Shown: positions 26,525 to 36,905 of the stretch, piece after piece
Numbering within the stretch: position 1 is the stretch's first letter
How the letters are laid out: each line of letters opens with the position of its first letter
Assembly: GCA_017983695.1 (NCBI GenBank)
Contig: JAGOAX010000003.1
Coordinates: 1 to 64,000, forward strand
Length of the DNA stretch: 64,000 nt
From: Ferruginibacter sp.
Lineage (GTDB): Bacteria > Bacteroidota > Bacteroidia > Chitinophagales > Chitinophagaceae
Direction: 5' to 3'
The notes under the pieces: model-generated
What the model was told of the DNA's origin: nothing
The model's database searches: none
What the model saw: the letters and a program-made list of their open reading frames with translations, nothing else
Made by a program: the position numbers and the translations under genes

Positions 26525-28615
26525 ATGAAAGAAACAATTAAATATATTTTACTTATCCTGTTGATGTTTACAATTACAGCTAAAGCACAAGAAAAAAGAA
26601 CACCCCAGATCAAAACAGGTTTTGATGCTATGAGCAACATCGAACAATTACCACTGCTTTTTCCCAATGGAACTTTAACTAAGCAACCTCTGGCTTACGA
26701 TGCTACCGGTCAAAACTGGGATCATCATTTCTTAGCAGCTTTTACGCAATATGTTGATTCTATAAAACAGCCTGACGGTTCAACAATCAAGGAGTATGTA
26801 ATTTTTGATGAATACGGACCCGGGGTGCTTTATCGTCAGCAGATGAATGCATGGTATGACCGTTCGAAAATACCAAACGGCTGGTTGGCTTGGGGCGAAT
26901 CGGATCAGCCAAGGGGAAACGCTAATATTCGTTATTACTTCGACGACGAAAAAGAACCGAGAATAGACATGCACTTAAAAGATTTCTTTGGTACAAAGAA
27001 GTCTCCTTATACTGAACCGCTTGCTTTTGTTGATTCAGGATATTTATTTGCTAATCTATACTATCCATTTGCTTTTAAAAAACGATTAAAAGTAACATTG
27101 AGGCCCAATGCAAAATCCTTCGAGGAAATGGATACAAAATGGTATCAATACACATCGCTTTCTTTTCCGGCTGATTACAAACTGGAAACATGGAAAGGAA
27201 TAGGCGAAAAGGAAATTGCAGTAATCAACCAATGGAATAAACGAGGGGAAAACCCAATTAACTTAACTGGGTGCAAAAAAATTGTCACTTCACAAAGCAT
27301 CAAAAACACAGAAACCAAAACTATTGCTGATATAAAAAACTCTGGCTCCATTGTAGGTTTGAAAATCAATATCACCCCTTATGCAAAGGAAGTATTCTAC
27401 CATACGCAAATAAAAATTTACTGGGATGGCAACAAAGATGCTGCCATTGATATGCCTCTCTCTTATTTATTTGGAGCCGGAGGAAAAGATTATGAAGAGA
27501 CTGCAGAAAAAGTGTTCAATAAATCGCTTGCAACACTAATGTTTGGGTTTGATAAGGACAAGGGGAGCTTTTATAATTATTGGCCGATGCCTTTCTGGAA
27601 ATCGGCTAAAATCGTATTGGAAAATAATTCTGGTACAGATATAAGCAACCTGATTTGTGAACTTATGCATAAACCTTCGTCAGTAGCAAATTATGATGCT
27701 GATAAAACCGGATATTTTTATGCAAAGCGAACAACTGATGCCGATCCTGATACTATAGGGTTCAGGGGAGTTGCCTTTGAAGAAAATGGCAAAGGGCATG
27801 TAGTTGGCCTTGTGTTTTATTCCGACAGATATGATATGGATGGGGATGAGTTTACTTATATAGATGATAGTAAAACACCTCAGATTCATGGTAGCGGAAC
27901 AGAAGATGACCACAACCAGGGATGGGGAGGCCGTGCCTATCAAAAACCACTCTGGGGTGGATTAGTTAATGGTTATCACGGAGCTTATCGAATCTATTTA
28001 AACGACTGTTATGTTTTCAATAAAAATATTTTAATCACTTACGAGTACTCATTAACCAAGCCCCAATTTGTTAATGGAGGCAAAACAGATGTTGTTACTT
28101 TTTATTATAAATCAAAAGCCACATCCGGACTTTTGCTGACTGATGAGTTAGATATCGGAAATCATTTTGATGAGAAACGTCATAACTATGAAGTAAATAA
28201 ACTTACCTGGAAAAGAATTTTAAAAGATGACTATGATGGGTATGAAAGAAACCTGAATTATGGGTCTTATACAGATGACGGAAAAGCATTTAACGGGTCA
28301 AGCAGATTTACTGTTACAATTGATCCTGCCAACAATGGAGTTAAGCTCCGCAAAAGAATTAATCGCAATGGCAATGGTGTCCAAACGGCTGATGTATTTG
28401 TTGATGGAAAAAAGATTGAACGTCCCTGGCACATTGTTATTCCATCACTCAGTACAGGCAAAGGCACTGTAGATGGCTGGTACGACAGTGATTTTGAAAT
28501 CCCATCATCTAATACAAAAGGGAAAAATAAAATTGATATTGAAGTAAGATTTGTTGCATCACCACAAAAAAATGAGATAAATGAATTTTATTACTGGATT
28601 TATTCTTACAGATAA
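26525..28615 (+). CDS. GH172 (DUF2961) family furanosidase-like protein
   Basis: The 696-residue secreted protein shows DUF2961 features: NIRYYFDDEKEPRIDM, GYLFANLYYPFAFKK and the late segment SGTEDDHNQGWGG (written here as GSGTEDDHNQGWGG). DUF2961 proteins are now family GH172, with known members acting on alpha-D-fructofuranosides and alpha-D-arabinofuranosides; they form trimers or higher oligomers. A second sandwich domain (about residues 480-696) lengthens this one beyond the minimal core of about 400 residues. With GH127 nearby, it suggests furanose side chains in the target glycan. Family assignment is from memory of motifs; substrate is not known. Confidence 0.8.
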   Translation: MKETIKYILLILLMFTITAKAQEKRTPQIKTGFDAMSNIEQLPLLFPNGTLTKQPLAYDATGQNWDHHFLAAFTQYVDSIKQPDGSTIKEYVIFDEYGPGVLYRQQMNAWYDRSKIPNGWLAWGESDQPRGNANIRYYFDDEKEPRIDMHLKDFFGTKKSPYTEPLAFVDSGYLFANLYYPFAFKKRLKVTLRPNAKSFEEMDTKWYQYTSLSFPADYKLETWKGIGEKEIAVINQWNKRGENPINLTGCKKIVTSQSIKNTETKTIADIKNSGSIVGLKINITPYAKEVFYHTQIKIYWDGNKDAAIDMPLSYLFGAGGKDYEETAEKVFNKSLATLMFGFDKDKGSFYNYWPMPFWKSAKIVLENNSGTDISNLICELMHKPSSVANYDADKTGYFYAKRTTDADPDTIGFRGVAFEENGKGHVVGLVFYSDRYDMDGDEFTYIDDSKTPQIHGSGTEDDHNQGWGGRAYQKPLWGGLVNGYHGAYRIYLNDCYVFNKNILITYEYSLTKPQFVNGGKTDVVTFYYKSKATSGLLLTDELDIGNHFDEKRHNYEVNKLTWKRILKDDYDGYERNLNYGSYTDDGKAFNGSSRFTVTIDPANNGVKLRKRINRNGNGVQTADVFVDGKKIERPWHIVIPSLSTGKGTVDGWYDSDFEIPSSNTKGKNKIDIEVRFVASPQKNEINEFYYWIYSYR

Positions 28616-28664
28616 ATTTATAAAGGGTGTATGATGTAATTCTCATACTTAAAATTTCACTTTC

Positions 28665-30401
28665 ATGAAAAAAATATTATCCGATAAATTCCTTGCACTT
28701 TTTTTGATTGTTTTTTTTACAGGAAGTACTCTTAATGGCTTTGGTCAGCCTTATTTTAATGTGAAGGATTATGGTGCAAAGGGGGACGGGAAAAATATGG
28801 ATAGTGAAGCTATCAATAAAGCAATTGAAGAGGCTGCAAAAAACGGGGGAGGAACAGTTTTTTTACCCGCAGGATCATTTCTGAGTGGCAGCATCCGGAT
28901 GAAAAGTAATATCAATTTGTATTTAGATGCAGGAGCGGTGTTATTGGCGGCTCCTCAGAATGAGGAATTAAAAGATTATTACGATAAACCGGAAAATACT
29001 AAAGGTGAGAAAAAATACCAGGACGAAGGACACTCTTATTTTGAAAACAGTTTAATCTGGGGTAGAAATCTAAAAAATGTATCTATAACCGGACTGGGAA
29101 TGATTGATGGTTTGGGATTGGCTCATGTTTGGGAGTCTAAAAAGGGAATAACAGGATTGGCGAATAAGGCCATTTCACTTATTGAATGTACCAAAGTTAA
29201 AATTGAAGGTATAACTATTTTCAGGGGAGGCTGGTTTGCTATTTTAACTACAGGCTGCAACCTGGTCTCGTTTAATAATTTAACCATTGATACCAACCGG
29301 GACGGTATTGATATTGACTGTTGTACAAATGTTATTGTTTCTGATTGCAGGGTTAATTCACCAATAGATGATGCTATCTGTCCTAAAAGTTCTTATGCAT
29401 TAGGTCGTGTTATCGTAACAGAGAATATGACCATTACTAATTGCCAGGTATCCGCTTTCAGATTAGGAACACTACTCGATGGCACTTTCCAGGAAGAGCC
29501 AATCGTTTACTGGACTTCACGCAATGGCCGTATTAAATTCGGCACCGAGTCTAATGGAGGATTCAGAAATATCACGGTATCCAATTGCACATTTCGAAAT
29601 TGTAAGGGGATTGCTATTGAGTGTGTAGACGGAGGGATTTTGGAAAACATTTCTATAAGTAATATCACCATGTATAATGTGGATGACTATCCTGTTAATA
29701 TCACTTTAGGAGACAGATTAAGAGATCCGAATCCAGGCAAGTCAAGAGGTATAAATATTTTTATTTCCAATGTTGTTGCTTATGTTAATGATTCATTGAG
29801 TGGTATTCATATTACCGGCACACCCACTTCGTACCTGGAAAACATCCGGTTAAGTAATATCAGTATCCTATATAATGGCGGCGGAAAAAAATTGGATGGA
29901 TTGTATAATTTTCCGGAATTGGGAAAAGGTTATCCGGAGGTCGGCGCAATTGCTTCATTGGGAAATAATATTCCTGTCGTAAATGTCCCATCGTATGGAC
30001 TTTTTGCCCGCCATGTTAAAGGTTTAGATATTATTAATCTTTCCGTTGATTGTATTAATGAAGATCTGCGACCTGCAATGATCTGTATAGATGTTGACGG
30101 ACTGGAAATCGAAAGTTTTAAGTCAAGAATTATCAATAATATTCCGGTAGCACAATTCGAGAATGTTCGAAGCCTTGCTTTTCATCATACTCCCGTATTT
30201 GATAATGGCCTGTTAGTCTTGCATAATGGTAAGTGGCGTTTAATAAAAAAAGGGAAGGGATATCAACTTTATAATCTGGATGTTGATAAAGAGGGTACTA
30301 ACAATATCGCTTCAAAAGAACCCGGGATATTAAAAGAAATGATTAAAAAATTTGGCGCAATGTTTCAACCTTCCAATAAGACCGCTTTACAAAATAACTA
30401 A
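28665..30401 (+). CDS. Glycoside hydrolase family 28-like beta-helix enzyme
   Basis: The 578-residue secreted protein begins after the signal with YFNVKDYGAKGDG, the common start of GH28 right-handed beta-helix enzymes. Catalytic-type residues are present: D213 in NRDGIDID, D235 and D236 in PIDDAICPKS, and R289/K291 in GRIKFG. The usual GH28 histidine loop (G-H-G) is not seen; the equivalent region reads FRLGTLLDG. GH28 covers polygalacturonases, exo-acting rhamnogalacturonan hydrolases and xylogalacturonan enzymes, so the substrate is probably an acidic sugar chain or a rhamnose or galacturonate cap. The last 80 residues form an additional region without a clear motif. Confidence 0.82.
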   Translation: MKKILSDKFLALFLIVFFTGSTLNGFGQPYFNVKDYGAKGDGKNMDSEAINKAIEEAAKNGGGTVFLPAGSFLSGSIRMKSNINLYLDAGAVLLAAPQNEELKDYYDKPENTKGEKKYQDEGHSYFENSLIWGRNLKNVSITGLGMIDGLGLAHVWESKKGITGLANKAISLIECTKVKIEGITIFRGGWFAILTTGCNLVSFNNLTIDTNRDGIDIDCCTNVIVSDCRVNSPIDDAICPKSSYALGRVIVTENMTITNCQVSAFRLGTLLDGTFQEEPIVYWTSRNGRIKFGTESNGGFRNITVSNCTFRNCKGIAIECVDGGILENISISNITMYNVDDYPVNITLGDRLRDPNPGKSRGINIFISNVVAYVNDSLSGIHITGTPTSYLENIRLSNISILYNGGGKKLDGLYNFPELGKGYPEVGAIASLGNNIPVVNVPSYGLFARHVKGLDIINLSVDCINEDLRPAMICIDVDGLEIESFKSRIINNIPVAQFENVRSLAFHHTPVFDNGLLVLHNGKWRLIKKGKGYQLYNLDVDKEGTNNIASKEPGILKEMIKKFGAMFQPSNKTALQNN

Positions 30402-30417
30402 ACTAATTTTCAATCAC

Positions 30418-32166
30418 ATGAAAAGGTCATTTATAATAATCAAAATGCTTTTTTTATTTGGAGTTCAGGTTACTTTTTCTCAAACGAATGATTCATTACC
30501 AGAGATAGTAAAGATTATTGGAGAAAAGTACAATCAGCCTTTGTTAGGACAAAATGTATTTGTATTCGATCCCGCCATGGATATGAAGGAAGTTCAACTT
30601 TTAATTGATTCACTTCATTCAACACAAACAAAAAGGAATAGTGAGTTTTCCACTAATCGTTTTGCATTGCTCTTTAAACCCGGAACCTATTGTCTGGATG
30701 TAAGAGTAGGTTATTATATGCATGTGATGGGTCTTGGAAATTCGCCTGATGATGTGGTTATTGTTGGATCGGTACGATCTAATTCTATACATGGTGGCCA
30801 TGTGTTGACAAATTTTTGGCGAACAGCGGAAAATTTAACCATTATTCCCACTGTAGATTCTACCAATACTTGGGCAGTTTCGCAGGCAGCTCCTTTGCGC
30901 AGTATTAATGTAAAAGGGAATTTAAGTTTACATGATGGACCTTCGAGTGGTGGTTTTATGGCAAATTGCAAAATTGATGGAACTGTGTTTTCAGGTTCAC
31001 AGCAGCAATGGTTTTCCAGAAACTGTGAATGGAAAAATTGGAATGGCGGCGTTTGGAATATGATGTTTGTTGGAGTGGTAAACGCCCCGAAAGAGAATTG
31101 GCCTGAAAAACCTTATACGACCATTAATGAAACCCCTCTTGTTCGTGAAAAACCATACTGGATTTTCTCAGAAGGTAAATATTATTTGCAAATACCTGTA
31201 TTGAAACAAAATGCAATTGGTATTGACTGGAGTTCCAAAAAAAATGAAGAAAAGATTATATCAATTAATGCTTTTTATACTGTGACACCTGGTTTTGACA
31301 ATGCAAAAACCATTAATAAAGCATTGAAGAAAGGGAAACACTTACTTTTTACTCCGGGAATTTATTCACTTGATGAAAGCCTGAAAATTACACGTAGTGG
31401 AACAATCATAATAGGAATGGGAATGGCAACTTTGGTTCCTGTAAAGGGAAATAAATGTATTGAAGTTGCTGATGTTGATGGGATAACCATTGCGGGTTTG
31501 CTGATTGATGCTGCCAAAACTCCTTCTGAAAGCCTGATGCAGGTCGGAAAACCCGGATCAAAAAAAAGGCATGAAGAAAATCCTACATTTTTATTTGATA
31601 TATTTTTTCGTGTTGGAGGCCCACATGAAGGGGCAGCATCAAATTGTTTGCAGATAAATAGTAATGATGTTTATGTTGATCATGCCTGGATATGGAGAGC
31701 CGATCATGGAGCTGGAGTAGGCTGGGACAAAAACAAGAGTGCAAACGGATTGATTGTATCTGGAAACAATGTTACAATCTATGGGTTATTCAATGAACAT
31801 TTTCAGGAATATCAAACACTCTGGAACGGAGAGAATGGGCGGGTTTATTTTTACCAGAGTGAAATGCCTTATGACCCGCCGTCAGTTGAAGCCTGGAAAC
31901 ACGGCGAAACCAACGGATATGCATCGTACAAGGTTGCAGAGCATGTAAAAACCCATCAGGCGTGGGGTGTAGGAATTTACAATGTATTTTATAATGCCCC
32001 GGTTATTGTAGATCAGGCTATTGAAACACCCCCTGCAATGGAAAACAGCTTTTACCATAAAGTCATTTTTTGGCTGAATGGGAATAAAGAAAACATCGTA
32101 AAAAGTATCATCAATGGAAAGGGTGGCAGCGTTAGTAGTACGAATAGAAAAGCCACAATGGAATAA
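30418..32166 (+). CDS. Tandem right-handed beta-helix protein, GH55-like, activity uncertain
   Basis: The 582-residue secreted protein has two beta-helix halves. The first holds LLFKPGTY, GYYMHVMGLGNSPDDVVI and SGSQQQWFSRNCEW; the second holds LLFTPGIYSLDESLKI and DGITIAGLLIDA. Two pectate-lyase-like helices in one chain is the layout of GH55 exo-beta-1,3-glucanases, and the presence of GH16 and GH5 fits that idea. The catalytic residues of GH55 could not be placed with certainty. Homologues in other phyla have often been annotated vaguely. ATG 30418 is used; an extension to 30352 overlaps the GH28 end and lacks a signal peptide. Spacing to the GH28 stop is 16 bases. Confidence 0.7.
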   Translation: MKRSFIIIKMLFLFGVQVTFSQTNDSLPEIVKIIGEKYNQPLLGQNVFVFDPAMDMKEVQLLIDSLHSTQTKRNSEFSTNRFALLFKPGTYCLDVRVGYYMHVMGLGNSPDDVVIVGSVRSNSIHGGHVLTNFWRTAENLTIIPTVDSTNTWAVSQAAPLRSINVKGNLSLHDGPSSGGFMANCKIDGTVFSGSQQQWFSRNCEWKNWNGGVWNMMFVGVVNAPKENWPEKPYTTINETPLVREKPYWIFSEGKYYLQIPVLKQNAIGIDWSSKKNEEKIISINAFYTVTPGFDNAKTINKALKKGKHLLFTPGIYSLDESLKITRSGTIIIGMGMATLVPVKGNKCIEVADVDGITIAGLLIDAAKTPSESLMQVGKPGSKKRHEENPTFLFDIFFRVGGPHEGAASNCLQINSNDVYVDHAWIWRADHGAGVGWDKNKSANGLIVSGNNVTIYGLFNEHFQEYQTLWNGENGRVYFYQSEMPYDPPSVEAWKHGETNGYASYKVAEHVKTHQAWGVGIYNVFYNAPVIVDQAIETPPAMENSFYHKVIFWLNGNKENIVKSIINGKGGSVSSTNRKATME

Positions 32167-32299
32167 TTTGAAATGTAATGATTGGCAGCATGCCGCAGAA
32201 AATATTTTATGAGAAAAGAAACTCGAAGAAAAAATCAAGTAAGCATATCATCCAGAACTGCCGAAACATGAAATTAAACTGTAATTAAAAACAAAGGAA

Positions 32300-34258
32300 A
32301 TGAAAAAAAAGTATTTCTTGATTATCGCTTTTAGTATTACCTGTATTAAATTGGCAGCAAATGTAACATTACCTAAACTTTTTTCTGACAACATGGTATT
32401 GCAGCGGAATGTTTTAATTCCTGTTTGGGGTTGGGCAGATGCCGGTGAAAAAATTGAAGTGCGGTTTAATAAGCAGGTTAAGACTGTTAAGGCTGATAAA
32501 AATGGGAAGTGGATGCTAAGGCTTGATATAGAAAATGCCGGAGGTCCTTATGATCTTATTATCAAAGGAAAAAATTTGGTACAGATAAAAAATGTACTGG
32601 TTGGCGAAGTATGGCTTTGCAGTGGGCAATCCAATATGGAATGGACGGTTGGTCAATCAAACAATGCCAAAAAAGAAATTGCATCCGCCAATTATCCATT
32701 CATTCGTCATGTTAAAATTCCACATAGTATCAGCTCTTTGCCACAAGCTGATTTTGTTCCCGGCAATTGGGAAGTCTGTGATTCAACAACAGTGGGAGCT
32801 TTTTCAGGCATTGGATATTTTTTCGCAAAGAATATTTATAACGAACTCAAAATTCCTGTTGGATTAATTAATTCTTCCTGGGGTGGAACCAATATTGAAA
32901 CCTGGATAAGCCGTGAAGGATTTGAAAGCAGCGAGGAGTTTAAAGAAATGATTGCAGGTATGCCGAGAATTAATCTGGATTCTCTTTCCAAGATTAAGGT
33001 ACAGGCCAGTGAAGTAAGAATTGAAACATTACAGGGCACAAAATTGAAAAATATTAATACAGGTTTGTTTAACCAGGTGTCTTTTGATGATTCACAATGG
33101 CCTGTATTAATACAACCGCAATTATGGGAACAGCAAAGCATAGGCGAACTGGATGGTGTGGTTTGGTTAAGAAAAACAATTGTATTGTCAGCTGCTGATC
33201 TTAATAAAGCGGCAAGTGTAGAGCTGGCGAAAATTGATGACTATGATATAACCTATGTTAACGGAATTAAAGTAGGAAGTACTAACCAATACGATGCACA
33301 AAGGAAATACACTATTCCTGCAGGTGTATTAAAAGAAGGGAAAAATGTAATTGCTGTAAGGGTGGTTGACAATGGCGGTGGCGGTGGAATTTATGGCGAT
33401 GCTGCAGATGTAAAATTAAATTTGGGCAGTGCTGTTATTTCTTTAAGCGGCGAATGGAAATTTCAGGTAGAGTCTATCATAAAAACAACCAACCAGAATT
33501 CACTTCCCTCTCTTTGTTATAATGCAATGATAGATCCTTTAATCCCTTTTGCTTTTCAGGGAGTATTGTGGTACCAGGGAGAATCAAATGCAGGACGCTC
33601 ATATCAATACAGAAAAGCTTTTCCCTTGCTGATAAAAGACTGGAGGCAAAAATGGAATAATCAAACTATGCCATTTTACTTTGTGCAACTGGCAACATTT
33701 AATAACCCCGGTAACAGTAATGAAGGCTGTGGCTGGGCAGAGTTAAGAGAAGCTCAAACAATGTCTTTATCCATACCAAACACAGGCATGTGTGTTACCA
33801 CTGATATTGGTAATCCGTTTGATATTCATCCGACCAACAAACAGGAAGTTGGAAAACGATTATCTGCTCTTGCATTAAATAATATTTATAAAAGGGAAAG
33901 GGTTTGTAATGGCCCCATGTATAAATCAATGGAAGTAAATGGCAATCAAATCATTCTTTCTTTCGAGCAAACCGGAACAGGTTTAGTTACTCCTGATAAA
34001 TATGGTTATATAAAAGGGTTTGAAATTGCAGGTAAAGACAAAGTATTTCATTATGCCAAAGCTTTCATAAAAGGCAACACAGTACTGCTATTCAGCGATG
34101 AAGTAGAAAATCCGATTGCTGTTCATTTTGGATGGGTTGGCGATGCCAGCGATTGCAATCTGTTTAATAAAGAAGGATTTCCTGCCGTGCCTTTCAGAAC
34201 AGATGAATGGAAGACGGCTACAAAAGATGAAAAGTATATAATTGAAAAATTGAAGTAA
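32300..34258 (+). CDS. Sialate O-acetylesterase-like (SASA) carbohydrate esterase
   Basis: The 652-residue secreted protein has the SASA family start (LPKLFSDNMVLQRN), the nucleophile block LCSGQSNMEW with S111, WYQGESNAG and the late DIHPTNKQEVGKR histidine block. These belong to SGNH-type 9-O-acetylesterases. In plant-glycan PULs such proteins remove acetyl groups from sugars other than sialic acid, so sialate is not implied here. A beta-sandwich of about 130 residues (about 255-385, with KIDDYDITYVNG and NVIAVRVVDNGGGG) is inserted between the catalytic blocks and is found again at the start of the GH127 gene next door. It stops one base before that gene, so coupled translation is likely. 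Confidence 0.88.
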   Translation: MKKKYFLIIAFSITCIKLAANVTLPKLFSDNMVLQRNVLIPVWGWADAGEKIEVRFNKQVKTVKADKNGKWMLRLDIENAGGPYDLIIKGKNLVQIKNVLVGEVWLCSGQSNMEWTVGQSNNAKKEIASANYPFIRHVKIPHSISSLPQADFVPGNWEVCDSTTVGAFSGIGYFFAKNIYNELKIPVGLINSSWGGTNIETWISREGFESSEEFKEMIAGMPRINLDSLSKIKVQASEVRIETLQGTKLKNINTGLFNQVSFDDSQWPVLIQPQLWEQQSIGELDGVVWLRKTIVLSAADLNKAASVELAKIDDYDITYVNGIKVGSTNQYDAQRKYTIPAGVLKEGKNVIAVRVVDNGGGGGIYGDAADVKLNLGSAVISLSGEWKFQVESIIKTTNQNSLPSLCYNAMIDPLIPFAFQGVLWYQGESNAGRSYQYRKAFPLLIKDWRQKWNNQTMPFYFVQLATFNNPGNSNEGCGWAELREAQTMSLSIPNTGMCVTTDIGNPFDIHPTNKQEVGKRLSALALNNIYKRERVCNGPMYKSMEVNGNQIILSFEQTGTGLVTPDKYGYIKGFEIAGKDKVFHYAKAFIKGNTVLLFSDEVENPIAVHFGWVGDASDCNLFNKEGFPAVPFRTDEWKTATKDEKYIIEKLK

Positions 34259-34259
34259 C

Positions 34260-36905
34260 ATGAAATCATTTAAGAGTATGAAAGAACTATTTTCAAAGAA
34301 CACAACCTTAATTTTGTTGCTTAGTTTGTTTAGCCAGGCAATGTTTGCGCAATCAATTTCTTTACCAAAAGAAGGCAAATTTAAGCTTGGCGATAACCCT
34401 GCATGGGCAAATCCAACTTTTAATGACAATGATTGGGCAAACCAACAATTAGCAAAAAGTTTTACTAAAGATTCATCCTATGCCTGGTACAGAATAAAAA
34501 TCGTTATTCCTTCAGTTATGAAAACGGCTACTGGAAAGGGGATCAAATTATATCTTGGTAAAATTGATGATGTTGATCAAACATACTTCAATGGAAAATT
34601 AATTGGTGAAACAGGTTCTTTCCCTCCACAATATGTTACTCAATGGGAAAAACAGCGAGTCTATACCATACCTGAAAACGAAGTGCAGTGGGACAAAGAA
34701 AATGTTATTGCTGTAAGGATCTATAATTTAATTGGTGGAATGGGCATGTGGGAAGGGCCTTATAGCTTTGAACCCCTTGGCTGGATTGATGAAGTTTTAG
34801 TGAAACAGGATTTTATCGAAACCCCCAATAATGGGTTCACAACAAAAATAGTTTTCACAAATAAAATTGACGATGCTTTTAGCGGAACTGTTAAATACTG
34901 GATAGCGGATAAAGCCGGTAAGAAAATTTTATTTTCTGAAACGAAGCCTGTTCAGGTGCAAGCAAAATCCGGATCTGAAGTGGTTGTGGCTTTTTCTGCT
35001 TATAAGTCTGCAAGTGAAAATGTGTTTAATGTAGGTTATCAAATCAATGATAATAACAGTTCCCTGTTTCTTAAAAAAGAGCAATTATACGTTGCCACTG
35101 GTAATCTTAAAATTCCTTTCTCGGGGGAAGTAAAGCCATTGGTTAAGGATAAAATACCTAACAGTTTTAATGCTGTTGCATTCCAAAAACAAAAGTTTAC
35201 CGGGTATTTAAATACACGCTTTACACAAAATTTAGAGCAGCGGTTATTGAAAGTAGATGAGTTTGGTTTAATAGGATCGTATTTAGATCGCCCCGGTATT
35301 CATCCATGGGCTGGTGAGCATGTTGGCAAATACCTGGAAACAGCAACCAATGTGTGGAAGCTGACACATAATGCTGCTTTGAAAAAGCAAATGGACAGAC
35401 TGATGTATGAATTGATCAATACACAAAAAGAAGATGGTTATTTAGGTACTTACACTCCAGATCAGTACTGGACCAGTTGGGATGTGTGGAGCCACAAGTA
35501 TAACCTGCACGGGTTGCTGGCATATTATTCTGCAACAGGGTATAAACCTGCATTGGAAACCTGCAGGAAGATGGGTGATTTATTATGCAGAACATTTGGA
35601 AAGAAGCAGGGACAAATGGATATTATTTTAGCCGGTACACATATAGGTATGGCTGCTACAAGTGTACTGGATGCAATAGTTGAGTTATACAAATACACGG
35701 CAGATAAAAAGTATTTAGATTTCTGTTATTACATGGTAGATGCATGGGAGCAGGAGAATGGCCCAAAAGTTATCAGCTCAATCCTTGCAACGGGAAAAGT
35801 AAAAAAAGTGGGCAATGGTAAAGCTTACGAAATGCTTTCCAATTATGTTGGCCTCATAAAGCTGTACCAGTTGACAGGCGATAAAAAATTCCTGCAGGCG
35901 GTTGAAATAGCGTGGAAAGATGTTGTGGCTAATCAATTATATATTACAGGTACATCCAGTTCTCACGAGCATTTTCAGAATGATGAATATTTACCTGCAG
36001 GCAGTAAGGATAATATGGGGGAGGGATGTGTAACCACAACCTGGCTTCAGCTCAATCAAAATTTATTTGCTGTTACAGGTGATATAAAATATTTAAATCA
36101 ACTCGAGAGATCGGTATATAATCATTTGCTTGCTGCTGAAAATCCGCAAACAGGTTGTGTTAGCTATTACACCCCATTGATGAATAAAAAACCTTACACC
36201 TGTTTTATAACCTGCTGCCAATCGAGTGTGCCGAGAGGAATTGCATTGGTGCCTAACTTTACTTTTGGAAATATTAATAATACAGCAACTGTTTTATTCT
36301 ACGAGTCTGCCGTTTACAGGGAGAAAATTATTACAGCTGAAAAAAATAATATTGATGTTGTTTTCAAGCTTGATGGAAATTTTCCTGAAAGCGGAAATTT
36401 AGTTTTATCAGTTACATGTTCAAAGCCTGGTGTTTTTCCTGTAGCACTAAGAGTCCCTGACTGGTGTGCAAATTATACAGCAAAGGTTGGAGAGAAATTA
36501 TATAAGGGAACAGCTGATCAATTTGTAACAATCACTAAAAACTGGAAAACCGGTGATAAAGTAATCATCAGTTTTGATATGCCGGTTAAACTTATTGCGG
36601 GCGGCAAAAGTTATCCAAACCAGCTTGCTTTTCAACGTGGGCCGCAAATACTGGCTGTGGACGGCAGTTTAAATGCTGTTCATGTGATTGATCTTATTGC
36701 AAATTCAAAAGATGAATTAACAATTGATCATCTCAACCTTGCAGATGAATCAAAAATATTACCTGTTAACTGGTTTGGGAAGCAGGCCTATTCAGTGAAG
36801 ATCTTCAATAGTAATGAAAAAATCGTTTTAGTACCTTTTGCAGAAGCCAGTCAAACCGATGGTGATATGAGAGTTTGGTTACCCATACAAATTAATAAAA
36901 GATGA
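34260..36905 (+). CDS. GH127 (DUF1680) family furanosidase-like protein with N-terminal sandwich domain
   Basis: The 881-residue secreted protein starts with a galactose-binding-like sandwich (about residues 28-185) that resembles the insert in the preceding esterase. The GH127 (alpha/alpha) barrel follows: EDGYLGTY, WDVWSHKYNLHGLLAYY, GEGC and TCCQSS. By analogy with the characterised beta-L-arabinofuranosidase, the zinc ligands would be E588, C590, C652 and C653, with C652 as nucleophile, and E570 in SSHEHF is a candidate acid/base. C-terminal sandwich domains complete the chain. GH127 and close relatives release beta-L-arabinofuranose or related sugars. Its stop overlaps the GH5 start by four bases (ATGA). 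Confidence 0.88.
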   Translation: MKSFKSMKELFSKNTTLILLLSLFSQAMFAQSISLPKEGKFKLGDNPAWANPTFNDNDWANQQLAKSFTKDSSYAWYRIKIVIPSVMKTATGKGIKLYLGKIDDVDQTYFNGKLIGETGSFPPQYVTQWEKQRVYTIPENEVQWDKENVIAVRIYNLIGGMGMWEGPYSFEPLGWIDEVLVKQDFIETPNNGFTTKIVFTNKIDDAFSGTVKYWIADKAGKKILFSETKPVQVQAKSGSEVVVAFSAYKSASENVFNVGYQINDNNSSLFLKKEQLYVATGNLKIPFSGEVKPLVKDKIPNSFNAVAFQKQKFTGYLNTRFTQNLEQRLLKVDEFGLIGSYLDRPGIHPWAGEHVGKYLETATNVWKLTHNAALKKQMDRLMYELINTQKEDGYLGTYTPDQYWTSWDVWSHKYNLHGLLAYYSATGYKPALETCRKMGDLLCRTFGKKQGQMDIILAGTHIGMAATSVLDAIVELYKYTADKKYLDFCYYMVDAWEQENGPKVISSILATGKVKKVGNGKAYEMLSNYVGLIKLYQLTGDKKFLQAVEIAWKDVVANQLYITGTSSSHEHFQNDEYLPAGSKDNMGEGCVTTTWLQLNQNLFAVTGDIKYLNQLERSVYNHLLAAENPQTGCVSYYTPLMNKKPYTCFITCCQSSVPRGIALVPNFTFGNINNTATVLFYESAVYREKIITAEKNNIDVVFKLDGNFPESGNLVLSVTCSKPGVFPVALRVPDWCANYTAKVGEKLYKGTADQFVTITKNWKTGDKVIISFDMPVKLIAGGKSYPNQLAFQRGPQILAVDGSLNAVHVIDLIANSKDELTIDHLNLADESKILPVNWFGKQAYSVKIFNSNEKIVLVPFAEASQTDGDMRVWLPIQINKR

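Noticed and set aside
30352..30417. In-frame extension of the beta-helix protein into the GH28 gene
   Set aside because: It would overlap the end of GH28 by about 50 bases and bury the signal peptide that begins at ATG 30418.
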